Below, in pieces: positions 33,556-42,620 of a DNA stretch of 64,000 nucleotides (position 1 is its first letter; each line of letters opens with the position of its first letter). Below the pieces are notes generated by a model. It worked only from the letters and a program-made list of their open reading frames with translations. It had not been told where the DNA came from and did no database searches. The position numbers were made by a program, and so were the translations under genes. Source of the DNA: Stenocarpella maydis (Eukaryota > Ascomycota > Sordariomycetes > Diaporthales > Diaporthaceae); the NCBI GenBank assembly GCA_002270565.1, contig NQMI01000049.1, forward strand, positions 59,857 to 123,856, written 5' to 3'.

Positions 33556-34866
33556 ATGTCTTGGGTGCGGTTTATGAAGTCCTTAAAATCATGGGATCTA
33601 ACGACAGTCCCCAGGACGGTCTCATCGAGTAGGCGCTACGTCAGCAGCAACACCCCTTCCTGTCCAGCCGGGAAGAGCCTTCCGTTACAAGGCATCACAG
33701 TTGTGAGTCTCGAGCATGCCATCGCCGCGCCCTTCTGCACGAGGCAGCTCGCGGACCTGGGAGCGGGGGTGATCAAGGTCGAGCGGCCGGGGGTGGGCGA
33801 CTTTGCGCGGGCATACGACGGGCGGGTGAACGGCCAGGCTTCGCACTTCGTGTGGGCGAACCGCTCCAAGGAGAGCCTCGCGCTCGACCTGAAAAAGCCC
33901 CGGGACCTGGGGGTTCTCAGGGCGCTGGTGGGCCGCGCGGACGTGCTGGTTCAGAACCTCGCGCCCGGGGCGAGCCGGCGCCTAGGCCTGTCTTGGGAGG
34001 CGCTCAGGGACGAGAACCCGGGGCTCATCGTCTGCGACATCAGCGGGTATGGTACGGATGGGCCGTACCGTGACAAGAAGGCTTACGACCTCCTCGTACA
34101 GTCTGAAGCGGGCCTGCTTTCAGTGACGGGGACGGAAGACGAACCCGCCAAAGTTGGTATCTCTATTGCTGACATCTCGGCGGGGATGTACGCGCTGACG
34201 AATATCCTCGGCGCGGTCATAGAAAGGGGGAAGACTGGAAAGGGAAAGCGCATCGACATATCGATGCTGGAGAGCATGGCGGAATGGATGAGCTTCCCCC
34301 TCTACTATGCTTACCAGGGCCAGCCGCCACCAAAGAGGGTCGGGGCAGCTCACTCCACAATCTACCCATATGGTCCGTTCTCAACCGGCGAGGGCGGATC
34401 GGTCATTCTCGGTCTGCAGAACGAGAGGGAGTGGGCCAAGCTCTGCAGCGACGTGCTCGAGGACTCAGAGCTGGCGGCGGACCCGAGGTTTGAATCCAAC
34501 ACGCTCAGGGTCGAGAACCGCGACGAGCTGAGGGAGATAATCCACAAGGTCTTCTCGCGTCTGACGGCGCACGAGTTAGTGGAGAGGCTGGACCGTGCTG
34601 GCATCGCGAATTCCAAGCTGAACGACATGCGGGGCGTCTGGGAGCACCCGCAGCTGAAGGCTCGAGGGCGGTGGACCGAGATAGACACCCCGGGAGGGCG
34701 GGTCCCGGCTCTGATACCGCCCGGGTTTGAGACGGTCGAGCAGGCGAGGATGGATGCCGTGCCCTCTTTGGGTGAGCATAATGAGAAGATACTGGCTGAA
34801 CTTGGCTTAGAACAAGAGACTTTGAAGTTGCAGGACGGCGGTCTGGGCGCGACTGGGCCACTTTAG
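33556..34866 (+). CDS. Class III (CaiB/BaiF) CoA-transferase
   Basis: This is an intronless gene of 436 residues. After a basic presequence-like stretch (MSWVRFMKSLKSWDLTT up to RRYVSS) the family begins at LQGITVVSLEHAIAAPFCT. Recognisable blocks are RQLADLGAGVIKVERPG, FVWANRSKESLALDLKK, LGLSWEALRDENPGLIVC and SGYGTDGPYRDKKAYDLLVQ. The Asp in AYDLLVQ aligns with the catalytic aspartate that forms the glutamyl-type CoA adduct relay in this family. Then come GKRIDISMLESMAEWM and YPYGPFSTGEGG. It moves CoA between carboxylic acids, typically from succinyl-CoA to a dicarboxylate or hydroxyacid. Fungal itaconyl-CoA transferase belongs to this family. Its place between an acyl-CoA dehydrogenase and an enoyl-CoA-hydratase-like gene supports a role in activating an organic acid. 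Substrate unknown. Confidence 0.92.
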   Translation: MSWVRFMKSLKSWDLTTVPRTVSSSRRYVSSNTPSCPAGKSLPLQGITVVSLEHAIAAPFCTRQLADLGAGVIKVERPGVGDFARAYDGRVNGQASHFVWANRSKESLALDLKKPRDLGVLRALVGRADVLVQNLAPGASRRLGLSWEALRDENPGLIVCDISGYGTDGPYRDKKAYDLLVQSEAGLLSVTGTEDEPAKVGISIADISAGMYALTNILGAVIERGKTGKGKRIDISMLESMAEWMSFPLYYAYQGQPPPKRVGAAHSTIYPYGPFSTGEGGSVILGLQNEREWAKLCSDVLEDSELAADPRFESNTLRVENRDELREIIHKVFSRLTAHELVERLDRAGIANSKLNDMRGVWEHPQLKARGRWTEIDTPGGRVPALIPPGFETVEQARMDAVPSLGEHNEKILAELGLEQETLKLQDGGLGATGPL

Positions 34867-35315
34867 CTAGTAGTATAGTTGAAGTTAAAAATACTCCATG
34901 CGCCAACTAGGGTCTGGACAGTCTTGGTTGTCGTAGTGCCTTCGGTTGTTGCCGCATATTTCATCGACATCCGGCATTGTGACCGTCGCAAGGCATGGGT
35001 GATTTGTCTCTTGCCACTCACATGGCGATCGGCCGCCTGGAATAGTGGCAAGTCGAGAGCATATAACCGAGGCCCGGTTAGTTTACCGCGCCCCGCCCCC
35101 CGGGCTCGCGGATCTTGGCACGAATCAATAACCGTCAATGTCTAGGCAAGAGGACAAGAATGTCCACGCGGGAAGTTAGAGACCAGGAATCTGTTGTCCG
35201 TAGTGGCCGACTCGCATCATCGGTGAACAACCCACACAGACTGGCGGTCCACACACAAGGACCGAAATTCATCAACCCCGTCGGCGAGGACGGATGAACC
35301 GCCACCTGACACGCA
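34867..35315. promoter_or_regulatory. Intergenic region upstream of hydratase gene
   Basis: No gene supported. It contains CCGAGG at 35067-35072, the same hexamer class as in the two neighbouring promoters of the cluster. Confidence 0.4.
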
Positions 35316-36417
35316 ATGGCATCGCTCCTCAGCCTCTCTGCATCCCGTCTGCTCAGACAACCCCAGCGGGGCTGCGGCAACAGGACGCTGATGACAGCCG
35401 CCGAGGCAGCCCAGCAGATGCTGCGCGCCTCCGAGGGCCAGACGAGGGTCCAGCGGCAGGTCCTCGACGGGCGCCAGCTGCAAAAGCTCAGCCTGACCCT
35501 CAACCGGCCGCACCTGCACCCGGGGCTGGACGTGACGCGCGCGCCCCCGCCCCGCGGGACCCCGCTGCCCCCCGGCTACCACCTCGTCTACTTCTCCCCG
35601 GCGAGCGTGGAGTCGGAGCTCGGGGCCGACGGCACGGATAGGACCTTCAACGCGCCCGGGCCCTTCTCGCGCCGCATGTGGGCCGGGGGCCGGATGGCCT
35701 GGGCCCCGGGGGCGGCGCCGCTGCGGGTCGGCGACGAGGCTGAGGAGCGGACGAGGCTCGTGGGCGCGACGGCAAAGAAGAGCCGCGATGGTTCGGAAAT
35801 GGTGCTTGTCGACGTCGAGAAGGAATTCTGGGGCCCCCAAGGGCTGGCGCTCGCGGACCGCAGGGCGTGGGTGTTCAGGCCGCCGCCCAGGGAGGCCCTG
35901 CCCAGATCAGACGCCCAGGTTGTGGGTGTGCCCGGTGCTGTTGGACGGCACTCGACGGTTGAGGATGTGGTATTAGACACTTCTGGTCAGTCTGGTGGTG
36001 TTGGGCCCTGGGCGTCGAGGCTTCTGTTGTTGGCTGCTGACTATGGATATAGACTTCCCACACCGCAAGTTCCGGTGGTCACCCCTGGCTTTGTTCCGGT
36101 TTTCGGCACTGACTTTCAACGGTCACATGATACACTATAACGAGAGCTGGGCGAGGAACGTTGAAGGGCACCCAGCTCCTGTGGTCCACGGGCCACTGAA
36201 CCTCATCGCGATGGTGGACTACTGGCGAGATGTCCATGGCGCTGGGAAGCAGGCTGGGGACATCAGTTACCGTGCACTCGCGCCACTTTATGCGGGGGAT
36301 GAGTATGCACTTCGCACAGAGTCGGTTGAGAATGGCGAGGATGGGACGAGGTGGGACATTGTGGTTGCTAAAAATGGCACAATAAACATGAAAGGCACGA
36401 TATCGGCAGCCTCATGA
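35316..36417 (+). CDS. Hot-dog hydratase, mesaconyl/itaconyl-CoA hydratase or Htd2-like
   Basis: Two exons (35316-35985 and 36053-36417) give 344 residues. The 67-bp intron (GTCAGT..GCTGAC..ATATAG) was placed because it joins VVLDTS to DFPHRKFRW in frame. A mitochondrial-type presequence (MASLLSLSASRLLRQPQRG) is followed by an N-terminal hot-dog half (LHPGLDVTRAPPPRGTPLPP, FSPASVESELG, RRMWAGGRMAW). The C-terminal half has the family signature LFRFSALTFNGHMIHYN and ENVEGHP-like RNVEGHPAPVVHGPL. The active-site motif usually reads HxIHYD; here the last residue is Asn. This family includes mitochondrial 3-hydroxyacyl-thioester dehydratase Htd2 and the hydratases for mesaconyl-C4-CoA and itaconyl-CoA. 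The link to the adjacent CoA-transferase favours the latter, but this is inference. Confidence 0.88.
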
Positions 36418-36520
36418 TTGTATATCCCTGTAGGCGACTTCTACGCAAGCCTGGCCGGAGAGCAATGTTCGGCCCTGGCAAAGCCTTGCTCTGAGGCTTG
36501 CCAAGAATCAGATCTACAGG

Positions 36521-36563
<43 letters not shown>

Positions 36564-36995
36564 GTATATATATGTACAGCTTGGCGCCGGGATGGATTCG
36601 CTACCGTGTTCAGCACCTGACAATCGCCTCAGCAGGGAGTCCATCTGCTACGACATGTTCGCTTCGGGCCGTGAGTCAGGTAAACGAAGACGCTTATAAA
36701 CTCTGTACAATCCTAGCAAGTCTTGCTCTCGCACGTTGGCCTGACTGCCATATACACATGCCTAGAATGGCATTTTGACAAGGAATTTTCTTTCCTCATC
36801 TGCTTCCTTGTCCGCTCATATCCATGATCGATTCTCGTGTACGGGCGCTCAATCGACCTCCGCCGTCCGTCAACCAAAGTCGTACACTCACTCCATCGCG
36901 CCGCCTACTACCCTCCCAGCTTATCCGGTCCTATCCCAGACCCTGCGATGGATCTAAAATGCTCCTTTAACTCGCAACTTCTCTTTTTGCGCCTT
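36418..36995. other. 3' intergenic region with microsatellite
   Basis: Convergent flanks of the hydratase and succinate dehydrogenase genes, holding the CA/TA repeat listed separately. No gene. Confidence 0.6.
36523..36577. repeat. (CA)n-(TA)n microsatellite
   Basis: About 14 CA units are followed by ATATAT and two TATATG-like units in the 3' intergenic region. Confidence 0.95.
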
Positions 36996-39294
36996 CTAGT
37001 AGACACGCTTGAATGGGGGAACAGCCTTGCACTCGGCCTCGTCAAGCGTGTGGCCGATGACCCTGCGGTAGGCGAGGTCGACCTTGCCGTGAGGCTCCTT
37101 CTGGAAAGACAGGGTGTGCTTCATCCAGTTGACATCGTCACGGTCAGGGTAATCCTCACGGGCGTGGGCACCACGCGACTCCTTGCGGTTGGCAGCAGAG
37201 GCGGCGGTTTGAGTACTATGGCTAGTCAGTTGATGAACCCAAAAGAACCAGTCTGGCAAGACTTACGCGCAGGTCAAGAGGTTCCTCAGCTCCAGGGTCT
37301 CGACAAGGTCGGAGTTCCAGATCATACTACGGTCCTTGATGCCAACATCCTTGAACATGCCGTCGACCTCGGTGATCTTCTCGACACCCTGGTCCAGGGA
37401 CTCTTGTGTCCTGAAGACGCTGACGTCTGTCTGCATGGTCTTCTGCATGGCTAGACGAATCTCAGCCGTGCTCTTTGGCCCGTCAGACGTACGGATCTGG
37501 TCGAGCATCTCGATCGACTCAGCACCGGCATCAGCGCTGATGGGCTTGTGCTTGGCGCCAGGAGTGAAGTTATCACGGATAGTATGTGAAACAGCGCGGC
37601 CAAAGACGACCAGATCCAGGAGGGAGTTTGCTCCCAGGCGGTTGGCACCGTGGACGGACACGCACGCAGCTTCGCCGCAGGCAAACAGGCCGGGGACGAC
37701 CTTGTCGTTGCCGCTCTCGTCGACAGTGAGCACCTCTCCAGTGTAACGGGTTGGGATACCGCCCATGTTGTAGTGGACAGTAGGCAGGACAGGAATCGGT
37801 TGCTTGGTGACGTCGACGCCGGAGAAAATGCTAGCGGTCTCGGAGATACCAGGCAGGCGCTCGTGGAGGACCTCTGGGGGCAGGTGGCTAAGCTGGAGGT
37901 AGATGTGGTCCTTCTCGGGGCCAACGCCGCGGCCCTCACGGATCTCCATGGTCATGGACCGGGAGACGACGTCACGAGAGGCAAGATCCTTGGCGGTGGG
38001 GGCGTAACGCTCCATGAAACGCTCGCCCTGGCCGTTCAGCAGGTAGCCACCCTCGCCACGCGCACCCTCGGTGATCAAGCAGCCAGCGCCGTAGATGCCA
38101 GTCGGGTGGAATTGGACGAACTCGAGGTCCTGGTTGGGCAGGCCAGCACGGGCAACCATGGCCATACCGTCACCAGTACACGTGTGCGCAGAGGTGCAGC
38201 TGAAGTAGGCGCGTCCGTATCCACCGGTAGCCAGAACCGTGTTGTTCGACAGGAATCGGTGCAGGGTGCCGTCCTCCTGGTTGTAGGCCAGGACACCGCG
38301 GCACTCGCCGTCCTCCATGATCAGGTCGATGACAAAGTATTCGATGAAGTAGTTGGTGTTGTGTCGCAGGGACTGGCCGTACAGGGTATGCAGAAGGGCG
38401 TGGCCGGTTCGGTCAGCGGCAGCACAGCATCGGTAGGCCTGTCCACCCTTGCCGTATTTCTGGGACTGGCCACCAAAGGCACGCTGGTAACTGTGGCGGC
38501 CAAAGTCAGCAACTATACATGCACGGGGGCCCGACGCGGGCTTACATCTTTCCATCCTCTGTTCGCGAGAAAGGGCAACCGTAGTTCTCGAGCTCGATGA
38601 TGGAGGCGGGAGCCTCTCTTGTCATGTAGTGGATGGCATCCTGGTCTCCGAGCCAATCTGAGCCCTTCACGGTATCGTACATGTGCCACCTCCAGTCATC
38701 CTCGTGCATATTTCCCAGGGCTGCGTTGATACCACCCTGTGCGGCGACGGTGTGACTTCTCGTGGGGAACAGCTTCGATATACACGCGGTGTTGAATCCT
38801 GCTTCGGCAAGACCAAAGGCAGCTCGCAGACCGGAGCCACCTGCACCAACGACGACGGCATCGTATTCGTGATCCTGTGCAAGTCTCCATGTCAGCCGAC
38901 GCATGCGTGGGCGGTGAAGTATGGCGGGGATGGTCGGCAGGACGCACTATCACCGGATACTTGGTGCTGACGAAAGGTGAAGCCTCTCGGGCCCGCAGAG
39001 GCCGGTTTGCGAATATTCTGGCTGTCGGCGATCAAATTAGTCTCGGGAGACCCGAGCTGGCAGGCGACGCGCCGTGGGCAAGAACTTACCAGCTGCCGGA
39101 GTGGAAGAGAATGCCCTCGATTGGCTTCTCGCCAGGCGAGATGCCTGCGTGTCGTCTTGTGTTAGCCGTCTGCTGTTGAACGGGTGTGACGAGGCGGGAC
39201 TCGGAGCGACAAGGCATAGGCACTGGCACAGAGTGGGAGGGGAGCTTACAGCAGGGGTCGAGAGAAGCCTCCTCATAGCCATTGCTGGCGCCAT
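36996..39294 (-). CDS. sdh1: Succinate dehydrogenase flavoprotein subunit, mitochondrial
   Basis: Six exons: 39250-39294, 39090-39144, 38948-39021, 38546-38874, 37267-38490, 36996-37215; 648 residues, standard length. The small third exon was recovered because it restores [17 protein letters not shown] and KYPVI directly before [16 protein letters not shown] mitochondrial presequence spans exons 1-2 ([27 protein letters not shown]). It shows [10 protein letters not shown] (FAD fold), [13 protein letters not shown] (His carrying covalent FAD), [46 protein letters not shown] (substrate Arg) and a C-terminus ending PPFKRVY. It oxidises succinate to fumarate in complex II of the inner membrane, feeding the TCA cycle and ubiquinone. 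Being next to an organic-acid-CoA gene group may be chance. Confidence 0.97.
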
Positions 39295-40317
39295 GGTGTA
39301 AATGGGATCCGGTCTGGAGATGAAAAAGGGGCAGAGGTGCGTTCCAGTAGCCAAGAAACTCGCCCTGCAAGTCGTGCGTACAGAAACACCCGTTAGCCTG
39401 GGAGAATGAATGATGTTGCGAGAAAGGCCGCAGAGCCGGGACGCTGAGGAAGAGGAGCCAATCACAGTCGGCTTATTCGCTGGATTTGCCGAGGCAATGC
39501 CGACTTCAGGATCACGTGCCGTCGCCTCAGACGTCTCGCAGCTTGATTCCGATTCGAGTGATGATTCATAGGATTGAAAGCATCGCAAACATGGCACGTT
39601 GCAGGCATCTGGGCAGCTATGCGCGCCTTGACTGCCCAGCCAAACGTGTCTGGTCTGGAGAAACACTGGGCCAAACCAAACATGAACGACTGTGAGCTCA
39701 GACGCAATGGCTGCTTACTGACTCTACAGGTAGATGCCTCTGCAAGAAATGCCCTGTGTGTTGACCTTAGAGACGTGTGTGGTATTTGGGCAAGCTCTAT
39801 TCAACTGGCCTGCCTCTGTAGCTTCTCAATCTGTGGGGCCGTCTAACTTGCAACATGGACCATCGATGTCTCTATGCATCTATAGAACAAGGTCTAAGCG
39901 TCACACACTACCCCCAAGCATTCATCATCGGCAAGCTGTGATGAGCTGGTCAGGTGTCAACACAACGCAGTGGCTCGGCCAACCAGCCAACCCACCCTCG
40001 AAAGCAATTATGCGCCCAATTCCAACCTGCCTCTCATTGGCAATGCTTCAGTTTCGTTACTGTCGGCCTCACGCAACCAAATTCCAAGGGTGGAGCCTTC
40101 CGCACCCAGGCATCTCCTGGCAAGGTTAGGGGGACGGAGCCGCCAGAATGCTTCAGAGATCCCGACAGCTGAGACCACGTCTCGACTACCTTCCTGTCTT
40201 GTCAAGTCAGCCAGCTGCCGCAACACAGTCCGTTCCTTGGGACTCACTCGTTCCATTTGGAGACGTCGCCTATACTATGTCGACGCCCCCACCGACACTC
40301 ATCTGTGAATTGTCCCT
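39295..40317. other. Intergenic region upstream of sdh1
   Basis: Promoter side of the succinate dehydrogenase gene and 3' flank of the bZIP-like gene. Many overlapping small frames occur, none recognisable. No repeat seen. Confidence 0.5.
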
Positions 40318-41471
40318 TCAACCATGGGCCGGCCAATACCTGCCGCTTGGGCCTGTGCTCCGTCCACGGCCCACTTCTTCGATGAGTATATTTGTGGCGA
40401 TCCTTAATATCTTCTCCCGGAATTTCTTTGACTCGCTGGTGGCCCACTGGTTCTGCCTCTCCTGATCGCAGGCCGTTGAGGCCACATACAGTCTGTCGAG
40501 CAGCTCCGGAAGGTCTCCGGACCTGCTGCGGCTCTGCATTGCTGCTAAGTAGCTGTTGGGGGGGAACGAGGCCATGTAGTATTCTGTCACCATCGATTCT
40601 ATGTTGTGGAAGCCTGTTGCTTTGCATGTCTCGAGGATTATCTCGAAGCGTTGTTCGAGATCCGCCGGAGCAGTAATGGCGCGGTGTACAGGAGAGTGCC
40701 CTGTGCCGCCGTCACACCCTCCCGTCATACCATCCGTAAAGCCCGTGAGATCAGTTGGTGGACATGTGGAAAGAGGAGAAGGATCATTAATTGGAAGGCT
40801 CACTGCACCAGCCGGAAAGCTGACGAATACTTGTTGGCCAGCGCATTCCTCTGTGGCCGACGTAGGTGACCCTTGTTCGCTCGACCAGAGATATTTTCTT
40901 GTCTCAGCATCGATGAGGCGGCCCGCGAGAGGGCACTGTGCTTGCAAGGCGCCGGGACTATCTGCAATCGGCAACATATTGGGTGCTTCCGCGTATGGGT
41001 AGGCATTTCCGGCGTTGACGGCATCACCACAAAACCGACGGCCTGTGTTCAGACCTTCGACAATGGTGGCTTGGTTTGACTGCATCGTGAAACTGATCAA
41101 GCGTTAGTTAATCGCTCTCTGGCAGGCCCGGAGGCTTTCTTAGTGCTGACAACTGAACATCGCCAGTGTGTTCGACCTGGTGTATCGTAGAGGACGCATC
41201 CGGCTCCGTGTCACAAGTCTCAGGTGTCGGTCGTATTGGTGAGGGGGACTCGCCCATGGGGCCCTGGCATCTGGGCCCAGCGCGAACAGAATCCCTCTTC
41301 CCTGTCCCAGAAAGAAGTTAGCAGCTACATCACATGGAACTGAGAAGTCAAAGAGGACACACGTTTCCGGTATTCCCTTTGAGCCAGCCGATTTCTCCTC
41401 CTCATCGGGGACTCGTCCTCCCAACGAAAAGAAGCATCCCCGATTTTCAACAAGCAATCGCTCTCATCCAT
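40318..41471 (-). CDS. bZIP-like transcription factor with degenerate zipper
   Basis: Three exons: 41363-41471, 41151-41301, 40318-41092; 344 residues. The basic region MRRRNRLAQREYRKR has the bZIP N-x7-R spacing. Intron 1 (GTGTGT, branch GCTAAC, ends GGACAG) falls right at its end. After splicing, the sequence continues RKRDSVRAGPRCQGP and then a Ser/Pro/Thr-rich region without a leucine heptad, so the dimerisation helix is missing or hidden. The C-terminal part (YYMASFPPNSYLAAMQSRSR, LPELLDRLYVAS) resembles a block found in fungal bZIP/DUF3425-like proteins. It presumably acts in the nucleus; targets are unknown. An unspliced read ends shortly after the basic region. Intron 2's donor is GTCAGC. 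Gene structure is moderately certain. Confidence 0.75.
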
Positions 41472-42110
41472 GCTCTGATGTGGCTTCAAGGCGGTTTTTG
41501 TGATAAGCCTTATCTTTTCTTTTTCTTTGTTGATATGACTGAGGCCTGTAACAGCAGAAGGGGGGGGGTATAAGAGAGTCGAGGGAGCAGAGAGCATTGT
41601 GGACGATAATTGTTCCACCGGACCCCTGCTTTCTAGTCTGGAGATGGCACACCATTGGCAATCCTGACCTCCCCTCGTGGATTCCCACGAGACCGTGGGG
41701 GTATATGACTCAGCAAATGAGCATGGGATATCCATCCCTCCCAACCGGCGCCGTCGGCCAGCCAGACTCCTCAGGCTCTCGGCCACACCTCTCAAGCGCC
41801 CTCATCCGGGCTCTTGCTACATGCTTAACGACGTCTGGGCCTTATCAGCAAATCAGGGCACGCTTCACACCCGTTGCTCAGCCGCTTGTCCATGGTATCA
41901 GTACACGCAAGACCATGTGGTATACTTTCACATATTTGTCATTGTTCTTATGCTCAGTGCGTCGTCAGCCCATGGCGTAGCTCAGCGTGCGATTGGTCAG
42001 TCTGTCATGAAAACGAGGCTCAGGGACGTGATGCAAGGATTGATGGAACCGCTGTCAGACCGCTATCTGTGGAGAACAAGAGTTCCCCCCCTCCCAGTCA
42101 GCCCTCTTCT
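41472..42110. other. Upstream region of bZIP-like gene
   Basis: No gene supported; long overlapping frames on both strands (for example 41677-42171) are without content. A G-run occurs at 41562-41570. Confidence 0.45.
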
Positions 42111-42593
<483 letters not shown>

Positions 42594-42620
42594 NNNNNNN
42601 NNNNNNNGGGGGGGGGGGGG
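42594..42620. other. Assembly gap plus poly-G
   Basis: 14 N (42594-42607) are followed directly by 13 G. The homopolymer beside the gap is likely a sequencing or assembly artefact, so linkage across it is uncertain. Confidence 0.85.

Noticed and set aside
37650..38600. 316-codon plus frame
   Set aside because: It is the antisense of the succinate dehydrogenase flavoprotein exon 5, kept open by codon bias.
36996..39294. Succinate dehydrogenase as part of the CoA cluster
   Set aside because: Complex II is a housekeeping gene; adjacency alone is not evidence of functional clustering.
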